The translations under genes and the position numbers were made by a program. From positions 62,001-126,000 of the forward strand of contig JNEU01001107.1 in assembly GCA_000697475.1 (NCBI GenBank): a stretch of DNA of 64,000 nt, written 5' to 3'. This stretch comes from Lichtheimia corymbifera B2541 (taxonomy: Eukaryota; Mucoromycota; Mucoromycetes; Mucorales; Lichtheimiaceae). Under the pieces are notes generated by a model. It did not search any database. It was not told the DNA's origin and was given only the letters and a program-made list of their open reading frames with translations. Shown in pieces: positions 12,701 to 24,961 of this stretch; the first letter of the stretch is position 1; every line of letters starts with the position of its first letter.

Positions 12701-13297
12701 ATGCGAAAACATGTGTTTGCATTACAAGACACCGATATTGTTGATCGAGTTTGACGAAGGCAAATCATTCTCATTGCAGAATCTCTCAGATATGAAGGAT
12801 ACGATCGTTGCTACCGATTTATCATCCAAGTTGGTGCTCTTGACACTCACATTTCCCAAAGTCAAGCTGATATGGTCATCCAGTCCTCATGAAACAGCAG
12901 CTGTGTTCAAAGAGCTCAAGGTAGGAAGGAATATGGGAGATAGGCAGATTTGGATTCTAATGGGTACTTTTAGAGAAACGAGGATGAACCTAACGCTGAT
13001 GTAGCGATGATGGTCGGAGCAGAGAATGCAGATGATCCCAATCAAACACACAACATGACTCCTCAGGTACAAAAGAATTTTAGAGTGGGTGGTAGCATGA
13101 TCCTTTCGCTAATGCAACTATAATAGGAAATACTACGCAGCATGCCAGGTGTCGATTCCAAAAACTACAAGTTATTGATCAACGCAGTTGAGAATCTCGA
13201 GCAATTGTTTGCACTTTCAGAAAGCGATATCGCAAAGATCATTGGCGCCGAACCTGGGAGAAAGCTCTACAAGTTTATCCATCAAAAGGCAGGATAG
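9718..13297 (+). CDS. RAD1: DNA repair structure-specific endonuclease XPF/Rad1
   Basis: Catalytic subunit of the XPF-ERCC1 (Rad1-Rad10) nuclease that cuts 5' of DNA lesions in nucleotide excision repair and processes crosslinks and single-strand annealing flaps. Sixteen exons: 9718-9971, 10038-10160, 10199-10286, 10340-10452, 10517-10673, 10735-10883, 10948-11083, 11147-11324, 11387-11753, 11812-12031, 12089-12226, 12290-12400, 12460-12632, 12692-12920, 12974-13066, 13127-13297; 899 aa. Residues 1-600 form the inactive SF2 helicase-like part (LARGLG, ATSRIL-like [27 protein letters not shown]). The ERCC4 nuclease core follows ([12 protein letters not shown], then [19 protein letters not shown], the metal-binding GDX-ERK motif near 709-722). 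The last 50 residues hold the tandem helix-hairpin-helix that dimerises with ERCC1 ([12 protein letters not shown]). Confidence 0.96.
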
Positions 13298-13893
13298 AAT
13301 GAGCGTTGTTTATTATAGATGGTTTTCGTCCAATGTATTAAAATAGACGTTGAAAACAACGAATGAAAGATGATGAGGAAAGCCTTGTGATGGATGGATA
13401 ATACCCGGCCATTGAAATGCATAAAACCAAATACATACATGCATCCGATTGGATAGCAACCTAAAATGGGCAACATCAAAAAAGAGATATCCAGTACACC
13501 ATGTACACTGCAGAACTATAAGAAATACACACACATTACAACTTCATCCGAGAAATATTAGCATTCGTGACCACCACCACAATGATTGATGGGGAATAAA
13601 ACCTTATAAAGTAGGTTATATCTTTAGGAGGTGTCATTGTTCTGAATGAGAGAGAGAATGAAATGAAATAATGAAGATAAGGGATGAGGAAGTAGCAACC
13701 ATGAAAAGTAAACTATGAAAGGTATTACGTAAGTGGCGATCGGAAGTGACCCGCCTATGGTGATGTTAGGCAGGTGGTACATAACGACTGAGCTGCATGA
13801 CTTGCTGGTTCCACACACGTACATTTACTCTGATTTCCTTTTCCTCCCGTGTACCCCTTTTCTTTATATCCCTTCTTTATTCAACAACCTCCA
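13298..13893. other. Intergenic between XPF and TBC genes
   Basis: No supported gene on either strand. Sequence immediately before the TBC start is pyrimidine-rich. Confidence 0.45.
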
Positions 13894-16582
13894 ATGTCGC
13901 ATTCTCCAACACTAGCAGCAGTTGACTCCAATGACTCACATTTGGGCAACACCGACCAGGAATGCTTCTCATTGTGCGAGTATGATCTCGATGTCGTTGA
14001 TGACGCCTTGAACAATCCCACTCGTGGCGAATATCGTGACCATTTTGGATTCCATATCCAAGTCAAGACGGATGATGAAGATGAAGCAAGTACCAGCAGT
14101 GATGATTCAGATTCGGATTTGAGTGATCAAGAAGATGGCATTGAACAACAACATCATCATCAAGGTACAACAACCAACAGCAACAACAACGACAACGACA
14201 CCAATCGACGTCCTCCTCGTCGATTACAACCCACCCATTCTACTACCACTTCAAGTGAAGAGGATGATACATCAGTGGATACAGCCATGACAACGCCTAC
14301 TATGCTCAAACACCCATTTCCTCTGCCGACAACAACAGCAGCAACCACGGATACGCCTCGTCGATGTCGATCATCCACCGTGGCTGAATCTCTTCAGGAG
14401 CAAGAGGAAGAAGAAGATGATGACAAGGAAGAGAATGAATACGACAATGAAAATGAAGAACAATCATTATCCAACACCACCACCATGAAGGCTCCAAAGA
14501 GACGACGAGCAGCTACCGTGGTGCGTCAAAAGCCATTACCACCTAGGCCATTGGAAGATGAACCAGAAACCACCATAACCTCATCACAAGGTAGCAACTT
14601 GGCTCGTACAAGATCTGAGAGTGGAAAATCCTTCCATTCGTTTAGCTTTTTCAAGAGGACCGATTCATTATCATCACGCAGCAGCCATAGCAGCACCACA
14701 TCCACATCACGACCTTTGGAACGACCTTCACAAGCATTTCAGGAACGACAAAGCAAGCGTATGTCAGGGTTGATTCGTGGTACCCAGCCTCCTGCTGCCG
14801 CTGCATCATGTACATCAGGCGCTGCTGCTGCTGCTGCTGCTGCTGTGACATCCCCTTCCTCTTCCGCCAACCCCAAACGTTTCTCTTATGCAGGTGGTAC
14901 TACCAGCAGCTACTATGACATGATCCGATCCAAATTGGGTGGTGGTGGTGCTGGCCATAGTAGTAATGGAGGAGGTCGCTATTCAGAAGATCAACATCAT
15001 TCAATGCGTGAATCCATGAGACACTTGGCTTTGAAGGAGGAAACTAAGGAGTGTCTTAATCAAGTGACATTGAGTGACCCTGATAAAGGTATTTATATTA
15101 TTATTATTGTTGACACTACTATATGCACGATGCTAATATCATCGTTCAATTAGAATTTTGGGAGTCCTTCATTCAAGACACCGACCATGTGATCAAATCT
15201 CAACTTGACAATGTACGACAACACATGGTGGCAGGTGGGATCCCATTATCCGTACGTGGTCACCTATGGCAACTGCTCTCCAAATCCCGCAACATGTGTG
15301 AGCTTGAGACTGAATACAAGGAACTACTCAAACGCGTCAGCCCACATGAGAAATCCATTCGACGTGATTTGGAACGCAATTTCCCCGCCACCGCTTTCTT
15401 TCAACATCCAGTGACAGAAGGTCTTGAGTCCATATTCCATGTCATCAAAGCATATAGCTTGTTTGATCAGCAAGTGGGGTACAACAAACAATTGTTTTAT
15501 TTGGTAGCATGTCTTGTTTCGAATGTAAGTCATGATTAGGCTAGATGGAAATGTGAATCACTTGGATTGACACTATTATGCAGATGCCGGATGAAAATGC
15601 CTTTAGTGTCTTGGTGAAGTTGATGAGCCAGTACAGTCTACGACCCCAATACACCTTGCAACAACCTGAGCTTTTGCATGAACGATTATACCAATTCAAT
15701 CACTTGCTGCAGCAAATGTTACCACAGGTGCATGAGCATTTGGAGAAACAACATGTGCAACCCAGCATGTATGCATCGCAATGGTTCCTGACATTTTTTG
15801 CTTTTCGAGGCCCGCTGCATTTGGCATGTCGTGTATTGGATGTGGTCCTCATTGAAGGTGCTCAGATGATGCTCCGCTTTGCATTGACGCTTGTGTTTCG
15901 CAATCAAGAAGCCATCCTTGAACTCGACGACTTTGAAAGTCTGATCCACTTTCTCAACAATACAATCTATGACGATTACAAGGTATGTATGATAATTAGT
16001 CATAGTGGGACTATACTTTATCTAATGGTGTAATGTTAGGACGATGTGAATGATTTTATTCAAGATGCCTATCATTTGGATATTGCACCAAAATTACTTG
16101 CCCGACTCACCAAGCAATATGCCAACGAAGCTGCTCGTGATGCCAAAATCCAATCGCAAGAGGAACAACTACGTCGAGCCAATGCTGAGGTAACCAACCA
16201 GCTACGTCGACTGGAGAAATCATATCAATCGCTTGAAAAGGACCACCATGAAGTCGCGAGTCAGGTCATTGATGCCAAGATGCATGTTGCAAAGATGGAT
16301 GATGAAAACGAGCAATTGAGACGACAACTAGCACAATCGCGAGGCGAACTTGAGAAATTCAAAATGACAGCACCTGTGGTGGATAACCTTATGCGTGAGA
16401 ATGCACACCTGAAGCAACAAAACGACCAGCTCACGACTCGATTGGCGGATTTGGAATCAATGTTGGTGAATCTCAAGATCAAACATGCAGAAACCGAGAG
16501 CGCGTACGATGATGTACAACAAAAACTTCAAGCATGTGGTGGTGGCGGTGGTGTTCATCATCCTCCTATCAACCAGTATTGA
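13894..16582 (+). CDS. TBC-domain (Rab GAP-like) protein with coiled-coil tail
   Basis: Four exons: 13894-15088, 15154-15524, 15584-15982, 16040-16582; 835 aa. Residues 1-400 are disordered (acidic, Ser-rich, polyAla). The TBC domain spans about 425-640 with the arginine-finger motif IRRDLER (I467, D470, R473) and the later MPDENAFSVLVKLM and MYASQWFLTFFA blocks that place it near the Gyp5/EVI5 group. Residues 690-810 form a coiled coil. Oddity: the second catalytic motif, normally Y-x-Q-G, reads GYNKQLFY (507-514). An ungapped alignment puts Lys510 at the glutamine-finger position, so GAP activity is doubtful or altered. An upstream in-frame GTG is not used; the start is the first ATG. Confidence 0.88.
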
Positions 16583-16884
16583 GCCTTATCTCCAAATAGC
16601 TTATCTGTGCACGCATACCCCCAACCCAACTCAATTTGTAAATACATATCAATATGCATCCCGTCGTTTCCCGCTATTCTCCATATATACATCATGTAGT
16701 ATATCGTTTGCTGCTGTTATCTTGTTGCTTATCAAACATCAATACACATACATCATCTGATGCTTTTATTACTCGTTAATACTATTCATGGGGGGTCATA
16801 TGTTACAAGAGAGAGCGAGATAGAAAGGGGGCATGTAAAAGGAAAAAAAAAAGCAAAAAGAGGAGATGGCATGTACTTGACGGC

Positions 16885-19290
16885 TTATAGAGAAAGAGCA
16901 GGATTTTCATCAATAAAGAGAAACTTGTTCATCTTGCGTGGATTAAAATATCGAAAACGGGTTTGGCCTTTGGTGGATGTAGTAAAGACAGCTGATGGTG
17001 TTGTATTGGGTGTGGATCGTGATGATGACTTTGGTGTTGGAGGTGGAGCTGGCGTAAAATGAATAAATGGATCTTCAGGAATCGTGGTTACGGGTGATTG
17101 ATTGTTGTTGTTGTTGTTGGATGCTGGTGGAGAGGAAGAAGGGTATGATACAAATGTAGTTGTGGTGGATGCTGATTGTTGTTGTTGGTATTGTTGTGCA
17201 GTTTGTGCAGTGGTCGGTGGAGGAGGGGACAAGGGATATTTGAGATTAGCCAAGTAATGATCAGGGATATTGGATTTTCTTCTTTGACAAGATCGTCGTC
17301 GTCGATGCTGGCTATTATTGGTGGTGGTAGTGGTGCTGCTACTCGTAGTAGTGGTACTACTGCTACTACTACGCCGTCGACGTTGTTGTCGTTCATGCCG
17401 TTGAATCTCACTTTGTAACCAATCTGCCAATAAAAGCCAATCTCTTCTCTTGACCTGGTAATCTCTCGTCTTTTTGATGATAACAAGTGCACGTTCGAGA
17501 GCATCGTTGAATTCTGCAATATCAATGTTCTTCACAATAGCAGGTGATCCCGTAGCATGATATATATCCATAGCCGTAGTAATGACTTCAGCTGCGCGCC
17601 ATAGCTCATCCCTATCGAATCCACAGTGACCGGTCTTGATCTTGAAGTAGGTGTTGAGTGTTCTCAATTGACGTAGACACATGGAGAGACAAATGTTGAG
17701 TGATTCAAGAGCAAAAGGGCTTGGGTGTGGATCATTGTCCTCCGGCATAAAAAGATTATGCAAGATGAGTCGGGTTGCATTGAACTCCACATTCACTCGT
17801 AAACAGGCCACAAATAGCTCCTCATCACCATATTCGAATCCACTTTCTAATCGCAAGTAGTCTGGTAGTCCCTCGTACACGTCCAAGATCTCCTTGTCGT
17901 ATGCATGGAGCTCATCCACCGTCAGCTCACGATCGTCATTGGCGTACAATGACTGAACAATGCCGGCCTGAATACGCCAAAAGCGCAAGCAATGTTGGTT
18001 CATCAAGACGCCCCATTCACCATCGTCGATGTCTTGTTCGAATACACGTGGAAGATCAATTTGACCTGGACAACGAGGCTGTGGCGTACTCTTTGGTGTA
18101 CCGCTAGAATAGAGTGAAAAATCCACACCCCATGCGTACCACCATAGTCGTGTATCCATTTCCTCAGCATATGCTTTTTCATCATCTTGTTGTTGCTCTT
18201 CTTCATCCAAATCATCATTGGTTATTGTTGTTGTTGCCATGGTATCCATTGCTTTTGTTGATGATGTGGGTGTTGTCGGTGTTGTTGTTGTTTGAATCAT
18301 GCGCGGATAAATTTCGAGTTCGTGTAAGCATGCCATTGCCATGGATGCATAATAATGTCGTCGTGATGGTTCTGCTCTGCGACCAATGAATAGCAATGCG
18401 ACTACTGTATGTCGATCAGGACAATCAAAGGATTGAGCAAGGCAATCACGTGCTCTACTGAGAAAGAAGGCTTCCTGATCTTCTTGTAAATCGGGATGTA
18501 AAGTGTTGTGGTGAATGACCATATGTCTAAATACAAAGGCACATAATGCATTGACAATAAGCGTTTCGGTGGGTGATGGATGGGTTCGGTACCATTCTAG
18601 AAATTCATTCTTGTGCAGCACTGGCATGTATCGCACCCAGCATTCAAAGTAGGTGTGCACACATGCATCTGTCACCTGCCGCAAGCTTATCATTTGAGGC
18701 AATTCAAGCACCAATGGCCCTGTTACAGGCTTGAAATGATTCACGGGCCGTGTACGTGAACTGGTATTCCGAGGTAAAATAATACCCTTCTTGTCGGCTG
18801 GAGTCGGGGATGATGATGGCGACATTCGATTATGCTCCTGCTCCACTCCAATGGTACAAAGTTTGCTGAATGTGTCAATCAACATACGTAGATCGGTCGC
18901 ACTTGATAATCGTGCTTCCATGTTGATCCCAAGTTCAGTGTATGACAGATTCAATTTGGAAAACATGGATGGATCATCATTGGTGGAGGAGGGTGACGAT
19001 GGCTCGTGATGCTGCTGAATGGTGTTATTGTCCTCCATGCTCGATGTTTCAAATGGTGTGGGTGGTGGCGAAGACAATGACCCCAAATCAGTAGTCGTAG
19101 TATGATGATCCACGTAAGGGGCTACTGGTAATATCGGTGTCGTGGTAGTAAATGGCCATGCATTGTTGTCGTAAAAGCAACTAACCCCATCACTCGGCGG
19201 GGAATAATAGTAAATGTCGGCATCGTCGTCAATAAAACATGTGTTTGATCGTATACGCTTATGTGATCTTTGGAGCGTATCAAACGGCAT
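16885..19290 (-). CDS. Fungal-specific transcription factor domain protein lacking a Zn cluster
   Basis: Single exon, 801 aa. The middle (about 195-560) matches the fungal-specific transcription factor regulatory domain: YFECWVRYMPVLHKNEFLEW, then FFLSRARDCLAQSFDCPD with the VVALLFIGRR block and RLWWYAWGVDFSLYSSG. The N-terminus (MPFDTLQRSHKRIRSN) has no Zn(II)2Cys6 cluster: no CX2CX6C pattern occurs before the domain. The C-terminus is basic and low-complexity (RRRRRSSSSS, RRRRSCQRRKS), which might contact DNA or act in nuclear import. Either this is a lineage type without the zinc cluster or an upstream exon was missed; I saw none in the 1.8 kb upstream. Target genes unknown. Confidence 0.82.
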   Translation of the reverse strand: MPFDTLQRSHKRIRSNTCFIDDDADIYYYSPPSDGVSCFYDNNAWPFTTTTPILPVAPYVDHHTTTTDLGSLSSPPPTPFETSSMEDNNTIQQHHEPSSPSSTNDDPSMFSKLNLSYTELGINMEARLSSATDLRMLIDTFSKLCTIGVEQEHNRMSPSSSPTPADKKGIILPRNTSSRTRPVNHFKPVTGPLVLELPQMISLRQVTDACVHTYFECWVRYMPVLHKNEFLEWYRTHPSPTETLIVNALCAFVFRHMVIHHNTLHPDLQEDQEAFFLSRARDCLAQSFDCPDRHTVVALLFIGRRAEPSRRHYYASMAMACLHELEIYPRMIQTTTTPTTPTSSTKAMDTMATTTITNDDLDEEEQQQDDEKAYAEEMDTRLWWYAWGVDFSLYSSGTPKSTPQPRCPGQIDLPRVFEQDIDDGEWGVLMNQHCLRFWRIQAGIVQSLYANDDRELTVDELHAYDKEILDVYEGLPDYLRLESGFEYGDEELFVACLRVNVEFNATRLILHNLFMPEDNDPHPSPFALESLNICLSMCLRQLRTLNTYFKIKTGHCGFDRDELWRAAEVITTAMDIYHATGSPAIVKNIDIAEFNDALERALVIIKKTRDYQVKRRDWLLLADWLQSEIQRHERQQRRRRSSSSSTTTTSSSTTTTTNNSQHRRRRSCQRRKSNIPDHYLANLKYPLSPPPPTTAQTAQQYQQQQSASTTTTFVSYPSSSPPASNNNNNNQSPVTTIPEDPFIHFTPAPPPTPKSSSRSTPNTTPSAVFTTSTKGQTRFRYFNPRKMNKFLFIDENPALSL

Positions 19291-21139
19291 ATGTGTAGCG
19301 TGCACAATGTGTAAGTAGATGAAAAAAGGGAAAAAAGAAATGCGTGTGTGCGTGCGAGTAAAGATTGAAATAAAAAAAAGATTGTGGGAATGTTAGCCGA
19401 CTCAGATGGGCTTTTGCACGCTTTTTCATCAAGCACACCATTCGGGTTACACGATGTATTTAAGATACAGAGGACAAGGGACCAATGACAGTCCACTTGA
19501 TAACGGATGGCTGATCAAAGACGCTTCGGTTTCGGCACACACTTGCCATCTCGAAAAAGTCAATTCCTACTCTACAGTCGCCAAGCATGCGCGCGTGATT
19601 CCCATACCACCAAGTTTGGTCATGTCACACATTCCCTTACTCTCGCACGCCCTGATTTATGAGCTAAAAGGCATGTTGATTGCTGTGACCATAGTATCAG
19701 TTATACTCTCCTTGTAGTAGAAGCAATAACAATAGTAGTAGATAGAATGAGATTGTATCAGTGGAACAGGTGATTGCACCATCTGGCATGTGGAGAAGGA
19801 ATTACCGCTGGCTGTTGTTTCTTTTTTTGTTTCACTTTAACTTTTTCCGAGGGATAGCAAAAGCATGATTATGGCCATCCATGACACTATTCCGCGAATT
19901 CGTCATCCGATCAATCTACTCACTGCTGCTGCTTGCTCACAATCTTCCCCATCATGTCATCATGTGCATTCCTTCATCCATCCACCCACTCTTATAAAGC
20001 TCCTGTAATAGCATTAGCGTTAAGCATAAAAGTCATTTGGTATTGCACCCGGTGATGCCGGTATGCAGTGAGAATAAATTCTGCTGATGGTGCAGCCAGT
20101 GTCGATAGTAATTTTTTGTTTAGATATGTTTACTAGTAGAAAGCGGCAGCACAGAGTCAAAAGGGTGATCCGACAGCAATGTACCACAAACATACATATT
20201 TCTTCGTCTCTTTTTTTTGCATTTGTGAGACAGTACCATGAAAGATATGCGGACTAGGGTGGTGATGATCAGCAAACGATAACACTATCAGGGTAGATTT
20301 GCTATCTCGTTCTATCAACGATGCCATTCTTTGTTCCGAAAACAAGAACAAAGCCGCAACATGCATATCTTTACTGCTTTCAGGATGATGGGCTTTGCTC
20401 ACATATTATGTACGTATACTGCAGCAAATGATACACGAAGCACCCAAATGAGACCATGATAAATTACGTGGTGTAAATGGTTAGAGTATCACAACAAGCT
20501 ACTTGGTGGATGACATTTATGACCAATGGAAAGAATGATTAATGTAGAAAGAGAAGGGTGTATGCAAAGTGCATTCAATGCACATGACGCGTGCATTAAT
20601 ATTTGCTTGCCAAAAGGGAATAATCAAAACGACAACAAGGGGTACAAAGAGGTCTGTGCATAATACATCTTTCAACGACGACAGGTGGTGATGGTGTTAT
20701 GTGTGTGGTTATAGAGTAAACAAACAAAGAAGAATATTGCTATTATTAGGTTGATAGAATTCATGGATTTAGAGCAAAGGATCTAAAGAAAGGATAATCC
20801 CATTATTACTTTGGATCGGAGCCATCATGAAAAATGTGTGCCTTTCATTTCATTCCACCCTCACTCTCTCCTTTCTCCTCGAGAAGTGTGTAAGTGATAG
20901 CAGCATAACTAGCAAGTATATAGGCAAACAGGTGCAGGGTTTATTGATGGTCTTCTTTTACTTCAGCCTCATCCTTGACCAAAAAAGAGTACAATTTATC
21001 TATACGCCACAGCGTGCAACATCGTCGACTCTCTCCCACCACTTTGGATTGCTTGGAAAAGTGTCAGCGGTCCTTTAACCAAATTGCTTGAACCAAAAGA
21101 AGGCAGAGCACCTTTCTCGCGTGTACTAGTTGAAAAAAG
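19291..21139. other. Long intergenic region (shared upstream region of the TF and RhoGAP genes)
   Basis: About 1.85 kb with only short, unsupported open frames on both strands. It separates two divergent genes, so it probably contains both promoters. No repeat or RNA gene recognised. Confidence 0.5.
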
Positions 21140-24100
21140 ATGCCTCGAGCGAGAGTCATCAGCCTGTCTCAAATTCAAGATGAGGAGGTAATTCTATATC
21201 TCGATTCACTCCTTGTCAGACTCACTCACCCTGGTCCAATTCTTGTTCTCTTTGACCCACTTTGAAGGTCCCCAATATCGAGTCCCATCACGACTACATT
21301 AACCGAGTATTGAAATGGAGCATTGCCGACCTTGAACGCTTCATTGGACTATTACGTGCACGGTATGGCTTTCCATCCATGGCCAGGGACATGACGCGCT
21401 CGAACATATGAAACTGAAACCAAGCATATTCATAGCGTCGCAGCTGAAGAAGTCTATGTGCAGTCGCTTGCAAAGATCACTAGCAAGGCACACCAAACCC
21501 CGGAAGCAGACCCAAACCAACATGTCGCCCACACGGATACCACGTATCATCGAGCAACAATGCAATATGAACGATCCCTCGACCAGCTGGTTGTTGTGAG
21601 GCGAAAAATGATTCAATCCATCCAACAACAAATCGACATGTTGGTAGAAGTCAAGGCAAGTTCTCTTTATCCAATAGTACATCATCATTATCAGTCAGCT
21701 CATATGTATCTCCACCCCCTCCTCCGACTCTTTAGGAAAAGCAAGAAAACCGGAGGAAAAAAGTTAAGACCATACTAGGAGAAACCAACAGCGCCTACAT
21801 TGGTTATAGGACACGCGACATTGTCAAGGTATATCATCACGTGGGCCATTGACATCTTGGCATGACAATTGATTTCTTGCATGGTTTAGCTTCATAAATC
21901 ATACGTCGGTCGATGCATGGATCTACAAAACGCTCAACATCAACTTCAACAACAAATCCAACAACAGCAACAACAACAGCAACCGCATCAGAACTTATCA
22001 CCCAATTCGAGTGAGATTGATTTACGTGATAATGATCCACAGCAACAACACCAACAACAACGTCTTTCATCTGATGAACCTCGACCACGTTTATCCACCG
22101 ACAATGATTCGATTTCATCACTGAATGATACCCCTGTGAAGAAAGGAATGGCAAGCTTCATGGCTCAAGTACGCACCCAATTCGCCAATGCTGCTGCCGC
22201 TTCAGCTGTTCAGGAAGTGACGAGACAAAATGCAAAATGTGCAAGAATCACTACAGAAATTGCTACTGCAGGTAGGTCATGGTTCTTTCAGGAGGGTGGA
22301 TTGTCATATTCACGTCGTGGATACACATAGATCTGGAATACAGAGATGGTATTCGCAAGTTGGAGATGTTGCGGCGGAAGCAAGTGGATATTGCATCGAC
22401 ATCCGTAAAGGTAAGGAGGTGGATCATTTTAAGGTTGTGTATGGGATGGCGTAGTAATGGGATGTTATTATATATAGCAAGTGGAAACAGTGTTCAAGGA
22501 TAAGTTTGAAGCAACCAAGGCTGCATTGGGTGATTTGGTGTTCAAGGAAAAGAATATGATTTCTGAAGAAACAATGGTAAGCTCTCTACATTTTGGCTTT
22601 TTCGTTTACTGAATATGATGTGTGCTCTGCATAGATCCTTGATTATCTTTCTCAATCGGTGAATGAGATTGACAGCAACCGAGATCTTTTCTTGTTCAAC
22701 AAGGAGTACCAAAAGAGAGGATTTATCAACCCATCACCCATCTATTACACCAACTACTATCACGGAGAGGCAAAAGGTACTTGTTATACTCATTCTTGAC
22801 ATTGATCATCAAACTGATGTGAGCTATTACTATTAGATCTGATCTTTGGTACTTCTTTGGATGACTATGCCGCTGAGCATAATCGTACGGTGCCTTTGAT
22901 TGTGCTCAAGTGTATTGAGGCCGTGGAACGAATGGGAGGATTACACAAGGAAGGCATCTACCGTGTATCTGGGAGACAGAGTAATGTGGATAGCCTCAAG
23001 AGCGCATTTGAACAAAACGAGCAAGCCATGGATTTGCACCAAAGCAAGTACGATGTCACCACCATTGCAGCCATCCTCAAGGTTTATCTTCGTGAGCTGA
23101 AGCATCCCCTTTTCAGCCTAAGCGTGCAAAGTCGTATGGAATACGCAAGTGAGTATTGGATTACATCAGAAAGGATCGCATAGCTTATACAATCTTTCAG
23201 CCCTTGACAGGCAGTTACGGCTTACTCGGTTGCAGAGCAAGATTTCTTCGTTACCAAAGATACATCGCGACACGCTGCACACTCTTATGCGTCATTTAGC
23301 CAAGTAAGTTGATACAACGGCATGGGATATATATGAGATATTTACGTGGTTGTGTCTATAGTGTGAACAAACACAGCAATGTCAACAAGATGAATATCCA
23401 AAACTTGTCGGTTGTTTTCACACCAGCCATCTTCCACGATCATAACAATAGCGGCGTACCTGGAGAATGGCACACGGATTGTGTCTTTGAAGACATGCTG
23501 CTTTATCACGAGCCTCTTTTCCACAATGCCGAGATCGAGAGCCAAAACAATAGCGCCGCCAATATCACAGCTAATCGCGCTGTTCAATCAGCCTCGGTAC
23601 AAGCAGCTCAAACACCAGGAGGAGGAAACAAAAACATGCTGCTTACTGCGCCATTGTATCCAGCCAATCTTACTGGGCAAAGCGATTATCGACCCACAGG
23701 ACAACATGATCCTCATCATCACGTACCACCTCCACGTGTACAAGAAGTACCACAGCAGCAGCGATCCACATCATTGGGTGTTAGTCCAATGCCTGCTAAT
23801 CAACCCAAATACGCCAATCAATCACAGCAGCAGCATCATCAACAGCATCAACATGCGCCACCGCCACATTATCAGCCTCAGTTGCAAATGCAATCACAAC
23901 AAACCCCTTATCATCAACAACCTCAATCGCAGTATCAAAATACACCACCACAACAGCCTCCACAGATACCGCAAATCCAAACACCACAATCCCTTGGTAC
24001 TCCTCAACAACAATCAGCTCATCCTTCTCCACAGCCATCACCGACACCAAATACACAATCACAGGCTACAACATCATCGTCGGCGAATAAACCACCTCAG

Positions 24101-24961
24101 CTGCCACAAATTCAAACCGACATATACCGAGAACCATCACCTGCTACACCCACTGTTGATAAAAACAAGAATGAATCCTTGGCAGCAGCTACAACCACAA
24201 CATCATCATCCCATCCTCAACAACAGCAGCAGCAACAGCCAACATCTATCAAACCGACTCGATCCTCCTCTTATCAATCTCCCACTTCACCTGACGACGA
24301 TCGATCTGATGCTGCTACATGGATAGGTATGGCTGCCATGTCAGGAGCCTTGGAACAACGGCATGAATCCAATGCGGCTACAAGTGGTAGTGGATCACAA
24401 AATATTTCATCGTCATCATCTCAACCTGAGAAACCGCCTGTGATTACAACAACTACTATTGGATCCAATGAAGGAAGTGCTGTAGCTACAAGTTCACCTG
24501 TTTCACCCATTGACAGTGGCAGTAACAAGACTTCACCTGCTATTACCAAAGGAACAACAGCAGGAGGCAGTGGTGGAAACGGAGCAACAGGAGGTGTGGT
24601 TCCTCCTCGACAGGATTCTTTGCGATTGCAGGTTGCCCAGCAACAGCTTCCTCAGCAACAACAACAGCAGCAGCAGCAACAACAACAATCACAGCCTCCT
24701 CCTATTGTTACTTCTTCTCCTCTCCCTGCGACATCATCAAACAACAACAATAAGCAACGATCACGACCTTCACCCACAGGTCCTCAAACACCCACCATTG
24801 CTATGAGCGTCTCTGTTGCTGAACACGTTCCTTCATCTGCCGTTATTATCGAAAACCCCGTGGCTTCTGCTGCTGATACAACTCCATCCAATGACCAGGT
24901 GTCTGATCAAAACACTGCTACAACGAGCACTTTGGCCAACAGTCTCAGCTTTGGAAAATAG
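21140..24961 (+). CDS. F-BAR-like RhoGAP protein (Rgd1 type)
   Basis: Predicted membrane-curving GTPase-activating protein for Rho GTPases. Eleven exons: 21140-21187, 21268-21362, 21436-21655, 21736-21828, 21890-22271, 22331-22410, 22478-22576, 22635-22776, 22837-23148, 23201-23303, 23362-24961; 1057 aa. Residues 1-385 are helical and F-BAR-like, interrupted by a Gln-rich insert (about 170-200). The RhoGAP domain is about 390-560 with the arginine finger in EGIYRVSGRQ and LSVVFTPAIF near its end. Residues 560-1057 are Gln/Pro/Ser-rich. Intron 3 (21656-21735) has a GC donor, AAG|GCAAGT; the nearby GT option would create a stop. The 3' part of exon 11 and its downstream flank are duplicated at 31.9-33.1 kb. 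Confidence 0.88.

Noticed and set aside
17088..17525. Minus-strand frame overlapping the transcription factor 3' end
   Set aside because: Out-of-frame reading of Ser/Thr-coding repeats; the 801-residue frame explains the sequence.
20157..20402. Open frame of 81 residues in the long intergenic region
   Set aside because: No domain, no splice partners and composition typical of non-coding DNA.
23412..24326. A 304-residue open frame rich in His, overlapping the RhoGAP tail
   Set aside because: A shifted frame over CAA/CAC-rich low-complexity sequence; the RhoGAP frame is continuous with conserved domains.
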